Shown in pieces: positions 16,266-24,687 of a stretch of 64,000 nt of DNA. The position numbers and the translations under genes were made by a program. The stretch is from CAXMMR01 sp965198995. Its GTDB lineage: Bacteria > Pseudomonadota > Alphaproteobacteria > Acetobacterales > Acetobacteraceae. Position 1 is the first letter of the stretch. Every line of letters begins with the position of its first letter. The stretch covers positions 186,001 to 250,000 of the forward strand of contig CBDAQG010000001.1 of the NCBI GenBank assembly GCA_965198995.1, given 5' to 3'. The notes beneath the pieces were generated by a model, which was not told the origin of the DNA, did no database searches, and was given only the letters and a program-made list of their open reading frames with translations.

Positions 16266-19200
16266 GCCCAAAGGATACCGGGCCGGCTAGCTTGTTCAAT
16301 GTTGCTGTGGTGGCGGGTGCTACATAATACCGTCGTGCCTCCAGTGCTCGTGCCTCCAGTGCTCGTGCCGCCCGTGCTTGTGCCGCCCGTGCTTGTGCCG
16401 CCCGTGCTGGTGCCTCCCGTGCTTGTGCCGCCCGTGCTTGTGCCGCCGGTGCTTGTGCCGCCGGTGCTGGTCCCACCAGTGCTCGTGCCGCCCGTGCTTG
16501 TCCCACCAGTGCTCGTGCCGCCAGTGCTGGTGCCGCCAGTGCTGGTGCCGCCAGTGCTGGTGCCGCCAGTGCTGGTGCCACCCGTGCTGGTGCCGCCCGT
16601 GCTGGTCCCACCCGTGCTGGTGCCGCCCGTGCTGGTGCCGCCCGTGCTGGTGCCGCCCGTGCTGGTGCCGCCCGTGCTGGTGCCGCCTGTGCTGGTGCCG
16701 CCAGTGCTGGTGCCGCCAGTGCTGGTGCCGCCCGTGCTCGTGCCGGTTGCGGAGCCATCGGTGGCAAGCACGATGTCGGCCACGCCGTGCGCCGACTCCA
16801 CCGAAAAGTAGTCGCCGCTGTAGTTGCCGGCGAGCACCAGCTGGCCCACCCGATTGCCGCCGTCGCTCAAGGTCAGGGTGCCCAGCGTCGCGTTGACGCT
16901 GCTGTAGCTCGCGGTATCGATAGAACCGCTGTCGATGATCAGGCTGTCGCCGTTGGCAAACCCGCTCAGCGTGCCGGTCGGCGTGGCGGCCGCGAGCCGC
17001 AGCGTGCCGCCGGGCGCCGTGAATGTGATCGCGTTGCTCGTGACCGACGTCGCGGCAAGGTCAAGCGTTGCTCCGGCATCGATCTGCAGCGTCCCCAGTC
17101 CGCTGACCGCACCGCCGACCATAAGGGTGCCGCCGCTGGCGCGCAGCACGCCGTTGTCAATGACCTGGGCGGCCTGCAGGCTACCCGATCCAGAGACGGT
17201 AATGCCGCCGTCGATCGTCAGCGCGTTGAGCGCGCCGCCGCCCACGGTGCCGACCTCCAGCGACGACTGCGCGTCGGTGTACAGCACCGCGTTGCCGGCC
17301 AAGGCGAGGCCTCCGGCCTGCACCGTGGCGCCATAGGTCGCCTGCAGCGTCGCGCTCGGCTCGCCGAGGCCAGCGCTGGAGGTGCCGAGCGTGAGCTCGC
17401 CCGAGACGACGAGACCGCTACCGTTGCCGTACAGGTTGATGGCGCCGTCGCCGACCGTGAGGTTGGCGACGCTGGCCCGCTCGCCGCTGATCAAGGCGAG
17501 GGCGCTTGCCACCGTGCCGAGCCCGACCGACAGGCTGCCCACGGCGAGGCCGCCGACGAAGTTCACGTTGCCGATGAGGCTCAGCGTTGCCGCTGAGCCC
17601 GGCCCGTCAAGCTGCATCACCGACTTGCCGAACAGGCCGCTCACCACGACGCTGGCCAGGCTGCCGGGCGCGCTGGTGGCGGTGGTGCCCAGCGTTTCGT
17701 CAGACCAGTTGGCCGCACTCGACCAGCTGCCGCTGCCCGAGCCCTGCCAGACGTAGCCGTCAGCGCCGGTGTCGCTGCCGGAACCGCCGCCGCCGCTCGC
17801 CGCCGCCGAGAGCAGGATGTCGGTGCCACCGTCGCCGTCCGAGGCGGTCGAGAACACCTCGCCGACGTAGTTGCCGGCCAGCGCCAGGGTCGCCGCGGTC
17901 TGGCCGTCATAGCTGAGGGTCAGCAGCCCCTGATCCGCACTCGCGCCGGCCTGCCAGGTGGCGCCGGTGATCTGGCTGCCGAGGATGTCGATGGCATCGC
18001 CCGGCGCGTCCCCGGACAGCGTGCCGGCAATTCTGGTGGGCGTCGCCAGCTCGAGCGTTGCGTCATTGCCGGCGAAGGTCACGGCGGTAGTGCTGCCGGC
18101 GTCGAGCCGCAGGCTGGCGTCGGCGGCAATCGCCAGCGTGCCGGCGCCGCTGACCGCACCGACCGCCAGCGTGCCGCCACTGGCGGTGATCGTGCCCAGG
18201 TCGATCACCACACCGGCGCTGTTCAGATCGCCATTGCCGACCACGTCGACGCCCGCGGCCACCGTGATCGCGCCCGCCGTGCCGGCGCCGGCACCAACCA
18301 CGACCACGCCGGCGCTGTCGGTCTGGACGATGTTCGACTGGCCGCCGCCGAGGCTGAGCGCGCCGAGCCGCAGCGTCGCGCTGTCGGTGACGCTCAGCGT
18401 GGTGGTGGCAAAGCCGACGCCGCTCTGGCCACCGCCGAGCGACAGCGTGGTGAAGCTGGCGGCAGTGCTGGAGCCGTCCAGCGACAGCTCACCATTGGCA
18501 AGGCCCGCGGTTCCGGCGCTCAGCGTGGCGCCGTCGAGCAGGTCAAGGTTGCCGGCGCTCGAGGCAGTGCCGAGCGCCAGCGTGCCGGTGGCGACCTGGC
18601 CGACCAGGGCGGTGTTGGCGATCAAGGCCAGGCTGGCGACAACGGCGTTGCCGCCGATGACCTGGAAGGTGCCGGCGCTGCCGCCATCGATGGTGACGGC
18701 GTTGTTGCTGCCCGGTCCGAGCAGGGCGGCCGAGCCGGTGGTGCTGTCCGTCCAGTCGCTCGCCGTGGTCCAGGCGCCGCTCTGGCCCGGCACCGTCCAG
18801 GCGTAGTCGTCCGGCGCGGCGGTGCCGCCGCTCACCGCCGTGCCGCCGCTGCTGCCGGTCGCGGCGACGGTCACGTCGGTGCCGCCGGCATCGTCGCTGC
18901 TGGTGAGGAAGACGTCCGAGTTGTAGCTGCCGACCAAGTGGACCTGGGCCGCAATGTTGCCGCCATAGCTCAAGGTCAGCACGCCGCTGCCGCCAGCGGT
19001 CTGGCTCCAGCTCGCCGCCGAGATGTCGGAGGCGGCGAAGTCGAGCGCGTCGCCACCGGCAAAGCCGGTGAGGGTGCCGGGCAGGTAGGCCTCTGCGGCG
19101 AGCTGCAGCGTCGCGCTGGTGCCGGCGAAGCTGACCGCGAGCGCTGCCGCCGGACGTCCCTGCAGCGACAGCGTCGCATCGTCGTCGATCGCCAGCATGC

Positions 19201-19882
19201 CGGTGCCGCCCACCGTGCCGATCGACAGCGTGCCCCCGGCGGCGACGATGCTGCCGTTGTCGACCACGTCGCCGCCGAGATTGACCTCCAAATTGCCCGA
19301 GAGCTGCGCCCCGGCGTCGACCGTGATCACTCCGGCCGCTCCGTTGCCGAGCGTGCCGACCTCGATCACGCCGTTGCTTGAGGTGGACAGCACCGTGAGC
19401 GCGCCGCCGGTGCCGACCAGGGCGCCGAGCCGCAGCGTGCCGCCATTCGCCGCGGCGATACCCACCGCCGGCCCGGCCACGCCCTGCCCGCCGGTGCCGA
19501 TCGACAGCACGCCGGAGATCGCGATCAAGCCGCCGCTGCCGCTGGCGGACAGGTCGCCGGCAACTACGGTGCCCGTGCTCGCCGTCAGTGTGGCGCCGGC
19601 GATCGCTGACAGCGCCCCCAGCACGCTGCCGCTGCCGACCGATAGGGTGCCGATCGCCAGCTTGCCGGAAATGTTGGTGTTGCCGAGGAAGCTCGCCTCG
19701 GCGGCGGCGCCTGCACCAGCCAGCGTCTGCACATGGGCGCCGGTAGCGCCCTGGATGGTTGCGCTGTCAGCAGCGCCCGGCGAGCGGCTGGCGGTGGTGC
19801 CGGTGCTCTCGTCGACCCAGCTTGCCGCGGTGGTCCAGGAGCCGCCGCTGGAGGCGACCCACTGAAAGGCATCCGATGGCAC
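16046..19882 (-). CDS. Large repetitive beta-structure adhesin, 3' end probably replaced
   Basis: 1278 codons from GTG 19882, with agaggagg Shine-Dalgarno just upstream. Three related modules of about 345 residues (roughly 5-350, 358-700, 707-1045) each open with a W..SG.W..A..W.D motif and continue with Gly/Ala/Thr/Ser-rich beta-strand repeats (GTLSIG, GTLAVG and similar). They end in a G.Y..D.F.. block. Residues 1050-1180 are 26 GGTST pentapeptides. No N-terminal signal peptide is present, so type I secretion is a reasonable guess. After the pentapeptides the frame runs into unrelated sequence and overlaps the next gene, so the original C-terminal export or anchoring part is missing. Confidence 0.75.
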   Translation of the reverse strand: MPSDAFQWVASSGGSWTTAASWVDESTGTTASRSPGAADSATIQGATGAHVQTLAGAGAAAEASFLGNTNISGKLAIGTLSVGSGSVLGALSAIAGATLTASTGTVVAGDLSASGSGGLIAISGVLSIGTGGQGVAGPAVGIAAANGGTLRLGALVGTGGALTVLSTSSNGVIEVGTLGNGAAGVITVDAGAQLSGNLEVNLGGDVVDNGSIVAAGGTLSIGTVGGTGMLAIDDDATLSLQGRPAAALAVSFAGTSATLQLAAEAYLPGTLTGFAGGDALDFAASDISAASWSQTAGGSGVLTLSYGGNIAAQVHLVGSYNSDVFLTSSDDAGGTDVTVAATGSSGGTAVSGGTAAPDDYAWTVPGQSGAWTTASDWTDSTTGSAALLGPGSNNAVTIDGGSAGTFQVIGGNAVVASLALIANTALVGQVATGTLALGTASSAGNLDLLDGATLSAGTAGLANGELSLDGSSTAASFTTLSLGGGQSGVGFATTTLSVTDSATLRLGALSLGGGQSNIVQTDSAGVVVVGAGAGTAGAITVAAGVDVVGNGDLNSAGVVIDLGTITASGGTLAVGAVSGAGTLAIAADASLRLDAGSTTAVTFAGNDATLELATPTRIAGTLSGDAPGDAIDILGSQITGATWQAGASADQGLLTLSYDGQTAATLALAGNYVGEVFSTASDGDGGTDILLSAAASGGGGSGSDTGADGYVWQGSGSGSWSSAANWSDETLGTTATSAPGSLASVVVSGLFGKSVMQLDGPGSAATLSLIGNVNFVGGLAVGSLSVGLGTVASALALISGERASVANLTVGDGAINLYGNGSGLVVSGELTLGTSSAGLGEPSATLQATYGATVQAGGLALAGNAVLYTDAQSSLEVGTVGGGALNALTIDGGITVSGSGSLQAAQVIDNGVLRASGGTLMVGGAVSGLGTLQIDAGATLDLAATSVTSNAITFTAPGGTLRLAAATPTGTLSGFANGDSLIIDSGSIDTASYSSVNATLGTLTLSDGGNRVGQLVLAGNYSGDYFSVESAHGVADIVLATDGSATGTSTGGTSTGGTSTGGTSTGGTSTGGTSTGGTSTGGTSTGGTSTGGTSTGGTSTGGTSTGGTSTGGTSTGGTSTGGTSTGGTSTGGTSTGGTSTGGTSTGGTSTGGTSTGGTSTGGTSTGGTSTGGTSTGGTSTGGTTVLCSTRHHSNIEQASRPGILWAWNSATPSCLAWSVSARSLPPRSRLYNRSFAPSPARSTRSTPRSGYSTRRSTSTWFTSGQPGGTTCRMGKRPG
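16344..16733. repeat. 15-bp minisatellite, 26 tandem copies
   Basis: Unit gtgctBgtgccgccH (with variants such as gtcccacca), 26 full copies plus partial units at both ends. On the minus strand it encodes GGTST repeats of the adhesin. Unit length is a multiple of three, so copy-number change would alter length but not frame. Neighbouring copies share variants, which points to recent local duplication. Confidence 0.95.
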
Positions 19883-20030
19883 AGCCAGGCCTCCTCTGCC
19901 GAGCCCACAATCGTAGGCTCTTAGCAGCGGTTAGTCGCACCCCGCCTGGTCGCAAGCAAGAAGAATCGTGCTCGTAAGGATTGTGCAAACCCGATCATGC
20001 ACACGGCACTCTGCCGGTGCAGGCTGCGCT

Positions 20031-20207
20031 TCAGCCGCCGCGAGTGCGGCGGCCGTTGAGCAGTGAGGCTAGCGCAGCGATGACGAACATGACGCCGTAG
20101 ATGACCAGCATGTGCTTCGCTGTGTCGGTGGCATAGGGCACGATCCGCAGGAAGGCGAAGGCGGCGGCGAGCAGCCAGAACAAGGCGATGGAGAAGGCCC
20201 AGGGCAC
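20031..20207 (-). CDS. Small two-helix membrane protein
   Basis: 58 residues from GTG 20207; a TTG start at 20222 would add five. Two membrane helices (WAFSIALFWLLAAAFAFLRI and HMLVIYGVMFVIAALASLL) end in a basic GRRTRGG tail. It is reminiscent of small DUF5670-type hydrophobic proteins but not firmly assigned. Divergent from egtB with 80 bases between starts. Confidence 0.5.
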   Translation of the reverse strand: MPWAFSIALFWLLAAAFAFLRIVPYATDTAKHMLVIYGVMFVIAALASLLNGRRTRGG

Positions 20208-20286
20208 GGGATGACCTTTCAAGTCTTGGCAGCCTCGCAACCACATGGCATGGCGGTCGTTGTGCGCCAACGTCCAGGAGCGTCCG

Positions 20287-21486
20287 ATGTCTGAAGCCAA
20301 GGATCGGGCGCCGGCCGTAGATGCCGACCTGGCGGCGTTTCGCGCCGTGCGGCGGCATACCGACACACTGTGCGCAGCTTTAACGCCGGAAGATCAGGTC
20401 ATCCAGTCGATGGACGACGCGAGCCCGGCGAAGTGGCATCGCGCCCATACGACCTGGTTCTTCGAGCAGTTCGTGCTGCGGCCGCATCTGCCCGGCTATG
20501 CCGTGCATGACGATGCATTCGGCTTCCTCTACAACTCCTACTACGAGACGATTGGCGCCCGCCATCCCAGGCCGCAGCGTGGGCTGGTTACGCGCCCGTC
20601 GGCGGACGCCGTCAGCCGATACCGAGCGCATGTCGACGCCGCGATGGAGCGCCTGCTAGCGACGCCGTTGCCGGCGGCCAGCGGAGTGGCCGCGCTGATC
20701 ACCCTCGGCCTCAACCACGAGCAGCAGCATCAGGAGCTTCTGCTCACCGACATGATGCACGCCTTTGCTCAGAGCCCGCTCTGTCCGGCGGTTTTGCCGG
20801 GCTGGCGCGAGCCGCAGGGTAGCAAGGCGGCGACCAGATGGCTGGAAGGGCGCGCCGGCATCACCGGCATCGGTCATGCAGGCGGCGGCTTCGCCTTCGA
20901 CAACGAGGCGCCGCGCCACCAAGAGCTGCTGCAGCCGCATGGCCTCGCCTCGCGCCTAGTCACCAATGCCGAGTGGCTCGGCTTCATCGAGGATGGCGGG
21001 TATCGCCAGGTCGGGCTGTGGATGTCGGAAGGCTGGGATGCGCTCAGGCATCACGGCTGGCAGGCGCCGCTTTACTGGCGTCACGGACTGGATGGCTGGT
21101 CGCAGATCGGCCTCGGCGGGCTGGTCGCGCTCGACCTGCAGGCGCCGGTGCGCCATGTGAGCTGGTACGAGGCGGACGCCTACGCGCGCTGGTCGGGGGC
21201 AAGGCTACCGACCGAGGCGGAGCTTGAAGCGGCAGCCGGCACGCTCGCCGAGTTCACTGGTCATGTCTGGCAGTGGACCGGTTCGGCCTACCGCCCCTAC
21301 CCTGGCTTTCGCGCCGAGCCTGGTGCCGTCGGCGAGTACAATGGGAAGTTTATGATCAATACGATGGCCCTGCGCGGCGGCTCATTCGCAACCCCGCCCG
21401 GCCACACCCGGCCAAGCTACAGGAACTTCTTCCATCCCGACAAGCGCTGGCAGGTCACTGGGCTCCGCCTGGCGCAGGACCTCTAA
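20287..21486 (+). CDS. egtB: Ergothioneine biosynthesis protein EgtB (iron sulfoxide synthase)
   Basis: Non-heme iron enzyme that couples hercynine to a thiol donor (gamma-glutamylcysteine or cysteine) with oxygen, forming the C-S bond of ergothioneine. The N-terminal DinB-like domain has AKWHRAHTTWFFEQF and the NHEQQHQELL histidines, which with the first His form the iron site. The C-terminal FGE-sulfatase domain ends in ALRGGSFATPPGHTRPSYRNFF. Start ATG at 20287 (399 residues). It is followed two bases later by egtD, forming the minimal ergothioneine operon; no egtA, egtC or egtE is in the window. Confidence 0.94.
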   Translation: MSEAKDRAPAVDADLAAFRAVRRHTDTLCAALTPEDQVIQSMDDASPAKWHRAHTTWFFEQFVLRPHLPGYAVHDDAFGFLYNSYYETIGARHPRPQRGLVTRPSADAVSRYRAHVDAAMERLLATPLPAASGVAALITLGLNHEQQHQELLLTDMMHAFAQSPLCPAVLPGWREPQGSKAATRWLEGRAGITGIGHAGGGFAFDNEAPRHQELLQPHGLASRLVTNAEWLGFIEDGGYRQVGLWMSEGWDALRHHGWQAPLYWRHGLDGWSQIGLGGLVALDLQAPVRHVSWYEADAYARWSGARLPTEAELEAAAGTLAEFTGHVWQWTGSAYRPYPGFRAEPGAVGEYNGKFMINTMALRGGSFATPPGHTRPSYRNFFHPDKRWQVTGLRLAQDL

Positions 21487-21488
21487 GC

Positions 21489-22457
21489 GTGCTGTCGGAC
21501 CGTCTGCATGCCTCCGACGCGATCACCAACGAGGACACGGCGCAGCTCGCGCTCGCCGGCCTGTCGCGCGAGCAGAAGTCCCTGCCGGCAAAGCTGTTCT
21601 ACGACGATGAAGGCTGCCGGCTGTTCGGCGAGATCACCCGACTGCCGGAATACTACGTCACGCGCACCGAGCGCGGCCTGCTCGACCGCATCGCCGGCGA
21701 GGTTGCCCAGACCGCGGCGCCCGGTGCCGCGCTGGTGGAGTACGGCGCCAGCGACGAGGCGAAGGCGCTCACTCTAATCGACGCGCTGCCCGGCCGCTTC
21801 AGCGCCTACGTGCCGATCGACATCGCCGCCGGCGCGCTCGACGCCCTGGCTGGACGGCTGGCGATCAGCCACCCGCGCCTTGAGGTGCACACGCTGGCTG
21901 CGGATTTTCTCGCCCCATTCACCCTACCGGCAGCGGTCACCGACCGGCCGCGCCTCGGCTTCTTTCCCGGCTCCACGATCGGCAACCTTGACCCCTCCGC
22001 TGCCAAGCGCTTCCTGGCCGCGGCGCGAACGACGCTCGGCCTAGGTGCGCGCTTCCTGGTCGGTGCTGACCTGCGCAAGGACCCGGCGCTACTGCTGCCG
22101 GCCTATGACGACGCCGCCGGGGTAACCGCAGCGTTCAACCTCAACCTGCTAGTCCGGCTTAATCGCGAGGCCGCGGCAGGCTTCGAGATGGACGCCTTCG
22201 GCCACGAGGCGCGCTGGAACGACGGCGAGAGCCGCATCGAGATGCACCTTGTCAGCCTGCGGGCACAAACGGTCCCCGTGGCCGGTCGACAGGTGCAGTT
22301 TCGCGCCGGCGAGAGCATCCATACCGAGAACAGCTACAAATACACCCTTGAGGCGTTGGCTAGCCTTGCCGGCGACGCTGGCTGGCGACGGCTGCAGCTC
22401 TGGACCGATCCAGCCCGGCTGTTCTCCATCCAGCTTCTGGAGGCGCGGCAACAATGA
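21489..22457 (+). CDS. egtD: L-histidine N-alpha-methyltransferase EgtD
   Basis: SAM-dependent enzyme that trimethylates histidine to hercynine, the first step of ergothioneine synthesis. Family landmarks are LPAKLFYDDEGCRLFGEI, LPEYYVTRTERGLL, LVEYGASDEAKA and FFPGSTIGNLDPSAAKRFL. From GTG 21489 it has 322 residues, the normal size; the frame is open upstream but overlaps egtB. The start is two bases after the egtB stop, implying coupled expression. The product feeds EgtB. Confidence 0.94.
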   Translation: MLSDRLHASDAITNEDTAQLALAGLSREQKSLPAKLFYDDEGCRLFGEITRLPEYYVTRTERGLLDRIAGEVAQTAAPGAALVEYGASDEAKALTLIDALPGRFSAYVPIDIAAGALDALAGRLAISHPRLEVHTLAADFLAPFTLPAAVTDRPRLGFFPGSTIGNLDPSAAKRFLAAARTTLGLGARFLVGADLRKDPALLLPAYDDAAGVTAAFNLNLLVRLNREAAAGFEMDAFGHEARWNDGESRIEMHLVSLRAQTVPVAGRQVQFRAGESIHTENSYKYTLEALASLAGDAGWRRLQLWTDPARLFSIQLLEARQQ

Positions 22458-22470
22458 GTAGCGGCAGGCG

Positions 22471-22842
22471 ATGAAAGCGGCACGAGGCGCTCAGACCTTG
22501 GCGCTGCGTCGACGCGCGGACCTGCCCTGGTGGCCGTGGCTCGGGATCGGAGTAGCGATGATGCTGACCTGCGTTGCCGCGCATGGCCAGACGGCGCCCG
22601 GCGTAGTGCCGAGCCTGCCGCCAGCTCCCGGGCCAAATCGCGGCGTCGCGCCATTGCCGAACGGTAGCACGCCAAACACCAGCACGGGCATTGCGCCGCC
22701 GACGTCGCCCAGCGCCGGCGTGCTGGCGCCGCCGCTTGTCGACCCTGGGATGACCATCCATCGGGCAGCACCCGGCGGGCCAATGCCAGTCATCCGACCG
22801 CAGACGACGCAGCCTGACGGCACCGTCGTCGTGCCGAAGTAG
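22471..22842 (+). CDS. Secreted proline-rich hypothetical protein
   Basis: 123 residues with a basic N-terminus and a hydrophobic signal segment (WPWLGIGVAMMLTCVAAHGQ). The remainder is disordered, rich in Pro, Gly, Thr and Ala, ending in QTTQPDGTVVVPK. It starts 13 bases after egtD and may be the third gene of that operon, but nothing links it to ergothioneine. Its stop is two bases from the stop of the convergent DUF2934 gene. Confidence 0.6.
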   Translation: MKAARGAQTLALRRRADLPWWPWLGIGVAMMLTCVAAHGQTAPGVVPSLPPAPGPNRGVAPLPNGSTPNTSTGIAPPTSPSAGVLAPPLVDPGMTIHRAAPGGPMPVIRPQTTQPDGTVVVPK

Positions 22843-22844
22843 GG

Positions 22845-23285
22845 CTACGCCTTTCGGGCGCCGGCTTTACGCTTGGGCTTAGCCGCCGCCTGCTCGGCCG
22901 TTGCTGTTTCTACCTCCGGCAGCTCGGGCGGCAGCATGGCGCTCGTGGAACCTATCGGCGTCTCGGTGCTTGCCGCACGCCGGCGCTCAGCCGACGGCGT
23001 CTGGGCATGCTCACCCTGGTCAGACGACCGATCGGGGAATTCGCCAAGGTTGTCCTGGATCGAAGCCTCTTCGATCGGGCCGCTGAATGGCGTGGTCGCC
23101 TCCGTGCCCGGGTTGGGCAACTGGCCTGAGTTGCCGCTTTCCTCCATGCCGACGAGCCTGACCGCACGCTCCCAATATTCCTGATCGCGGCCGTGCGACT
23201 GGCCGTCGGCCTCCCACAGGTGATAGGCGCGTTCGCGCACGCGGCGCAGATAGCCTTCGTCCTGATCGTCCAGCGGGTTGTGCAT
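22845..23285 (-). CDS. DUF2934 domain protein
   Basis: 146 residues. The N-terminal RVRERAYHLWEADGQSHGRD and YWERAVRLV match DUF2934, a short domain of unknown function common in alphaproteobacteria. The C-terminal ~90 residues are disordered and end in a basic KPKRKAGARKA tail that could touch nucleic acid. Monocistronic, convergent with the preceding gene. Confidence 0.8.
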   Translation of the reverse strand: MHNPLDDQDEGYLRRVRERAYHLWEADGQSHGRDQEYWERAVRLVGMEESGNSGQLPNPGTEATTPFSGPIEEASIQDNLGEFPDRSSDQGEHAQTPSAERRRAASTETPIGSTSAMLPPELPEVETATAEQAAAKPKRKAGARKA

Positions 23286-23515
23286 ACCGTCGTTTCTCCA
23301 TCGTGGCCGCGCGACAACGATTGACGTATGCATCCGGCGGCGTGAAGAGCAAAGCCGGTCGCAAACTCGCGATCTTGTGCGCGCGGCTGCCGAACCGGCT
23401 GCCGCGGGCGCAAGATGGGGGCTTCCAGGCCTGGCCTCAGCGTGTATGCTACGCCATCGCGGGCAGGCGCGATGCAGCCTGCCACGATGTCCGCCGTTTA
23501 GGCGATGCGGGCGCG

Positions 23516-23525
23516 GTGACGTCAC
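23516..23525. promoter_or_regulatory. Perfect gtgacgtcac palindrome upstream of the cold-shock gene
   Basis: A 10-base perfect palindrome 33 bases before the cold-shock start codon, in a short AT-richer stretch. It could be a regulator site or chance; no matching copy was noticed elsewhere. Confidence 0.25.
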
Positions 23526-23557
23526 TTTTACCATTCGAGATGCGGACGACCTGAGTT

Positions 23558-24226
23558 ATGGCCAAGACTGACAACTGGCAGCGCCGCAAGCGCCCCGAGC
23601 GGGGCTTCGACGACTCCCCGAGCTTTCCCGACCCCTTCCCTCCCGCGGCTGCCCCCTCGTTTGTGCGACGCCCCTCGTCGCCAGCGCCGATGTCGACTGG
23701 TCCGGACACCAGTGCGGTCGTCAAGTGGTTCAATTCCGAGAAGGGTTTCGGCTTCGTTGAACTTGAGGGAGGCGCCGGCGATGTGTTCCTCCATGCCAGC
23801 GTGTTGACCCGGATTGGTGCCAGCGCCGTCAATCCTGGCGCAACCCTTCGTGTTCGCGTTGGTCAAGGCCAGAAGGGTCCGCAGGTCACCGAGGTGCTTG
23901 AGATTGACGACAGCACAGCTGGTGCTGCGCCGCCTCCACGCGCGCCAAGGCCGGGGGCAGCGCCAGGCGGTTTCGGTAGCCCGCGTAGCGGTGGTTTCGC
24001 ACCTTCCGGCACGCCGGGACCTGAGACGCAGGGTACCGTGAAATGGTACAACTCTGCCAAGGGTTTCGGATTTGTCGCGCCCGATGACGGCGGGAAGGAC
24101 GTGTTCGTGCATGCCTCGGCGCTTCGTCGTGCCGGGCTTGTGGAACTGGCTGAAGGGCAAAAGGTGACGCTGCAGATCGTGCAGGGTCAGAAAGGGCCGG
24201 AAGCGGCTTCAATTTCCGTTAGCTAA
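23558..24226 (+). CDS. Double cold-shock domain protein
   Basis: Nucleic-acid-binding protein of 222 residues with two CspA-like domains, the common alphaproteobacterial arrangement. Domain 1 (about 50-115) has VKWFNSEKGFGFVEL (RNP1) and VFLHASVL (RNP2). Domain 2 (about 157-222) has VKWYNSAKGFGFVAP and VFVHASAL. A disordered proline/glycine linker separates them, and the 45-residue N-terminal extension is also disordered. It probably acts as an RNA chaperone. Monocistronic, with a good terminator directly behind it. Confidence 0.94.
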   Translation: MAKTDNWQRRKRPERGFDDSPSFPDPFPPAAAPSFVRRPSSPAPMSTGPDTSAVVKWFNSEKGFGFVELEGGAGDVFLHASVLTRIGASAVNPGATLRVRVGQGQKGPQVTEVLEIDDSTAGAAPPPRAPRPGAAPGGFGSPRSGGFAPSGTPGPETQGTVKWYNSAKGFGFVAPDDGGKDVFVHASALRRAGLVELAEGQKVTLQIVQGQKGPEAASISVS

Positions 24227-24250
24227 ACGGTGACCTACACTGTGTGGACA

Positions 24251-24285
24251 AGGGCGGAACCGTAAGGCTCCGCCCTTTCTCGTTT
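24251..24285 (+). terminator. Rho-independent terminator of the cold-shock gene
   Basis: Stem agggcgga/tccgccct (24251-24258 and 24269-24276) followed by ttctcgttt, 25 bases after the stop codon. Confidence 0.85.
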
Positions 24286-24367
24286 AACCTATGTGGCTGG
24301 CGCGCTTAGCTGCCGAGTGCCCTCGCCGGCGGACCGGTAACGGCGGCTGCCGCTGCCCCCTGTTCCC

Positions 24368-24529
24368 TCAGTCTTGCGTCGTCTCGGCCGCCGTTGTGGC
24401 GTTATTGCCGGCAGCCTCACCGTCTTCGGCCGCCTTGCGCGCCTGCTTCTCCTTCAGCTTGGCTTCCTTCTTGGCCGCCTTGGCGCGGTCGCGCTCGGCC
24501 TTCTGGAAGTTATAGTTTGGCTGAGCCAT
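24368..24529 (-). CDS. Small lysine/alanine-rich helical protein
   Basis: 53 residues from ATG 24529, with a ggagg ribosome site eight bases upstream. It begins MAQPNYNFQKAERDR and continues as one charged helix (KAAKKEAKLKEKQARKAAED). The design is highly basic and helical, with a short tail. Similar small proteins starting MAQPNY are, as I recall, conserved in this bacterial group, with unknown role. Convergent with the cold-shock gene. Confidence 0.7.
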   Translation of the reverse strand: MAQPNYNFQKAERDRAKAAKKEAKLKEKQARKAAEDGEAAGNNATTAAETTQD

Positions 24530-24687
24530 CGTGGCCTCCGTCCTGATGCAATGCTGTGCGACCCGAACGCCTTGCCCTCTACACCGTTCACTAGGCTTGC
24601 GACCAGCGGCGCGGTTAGTCCGGCTTGCCGATCGGGCGGCGCGCAGTAGTCTCGCGCTTTGTCAGCCGCGCGGGAAGGACCTCGATC

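Larger units (their letters stand above)
10846..16340. mobile_element. Low-GC genomic island with two IS1595-family transposases
   Basis: Sequence composition drops sharply: several 60-base lines between 12.2 and 15.7 kb are 40-50% G+C, against about two-thirds G+C on both sides. The island carries two unrelated IS1595-type transposases, short unknown genes and a winged-helix-like gene at its right end. The left border falls inside a host hairpin repeat and the right border falls at the edge of the adhesin minisatellite. No integrase, tRNA target or clear direct repeats were found, so the borders are inferred from composition and from broken flanking features. It may be several insertions side by side. 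Confidence 0.6.

Noticed and set aside
16344..16733. Regular short repeats resembling a CRISPR array
   Set aside because: The 15-base units are contiguous with no spacers and keep a coding frame; this is a coding minisatellite.
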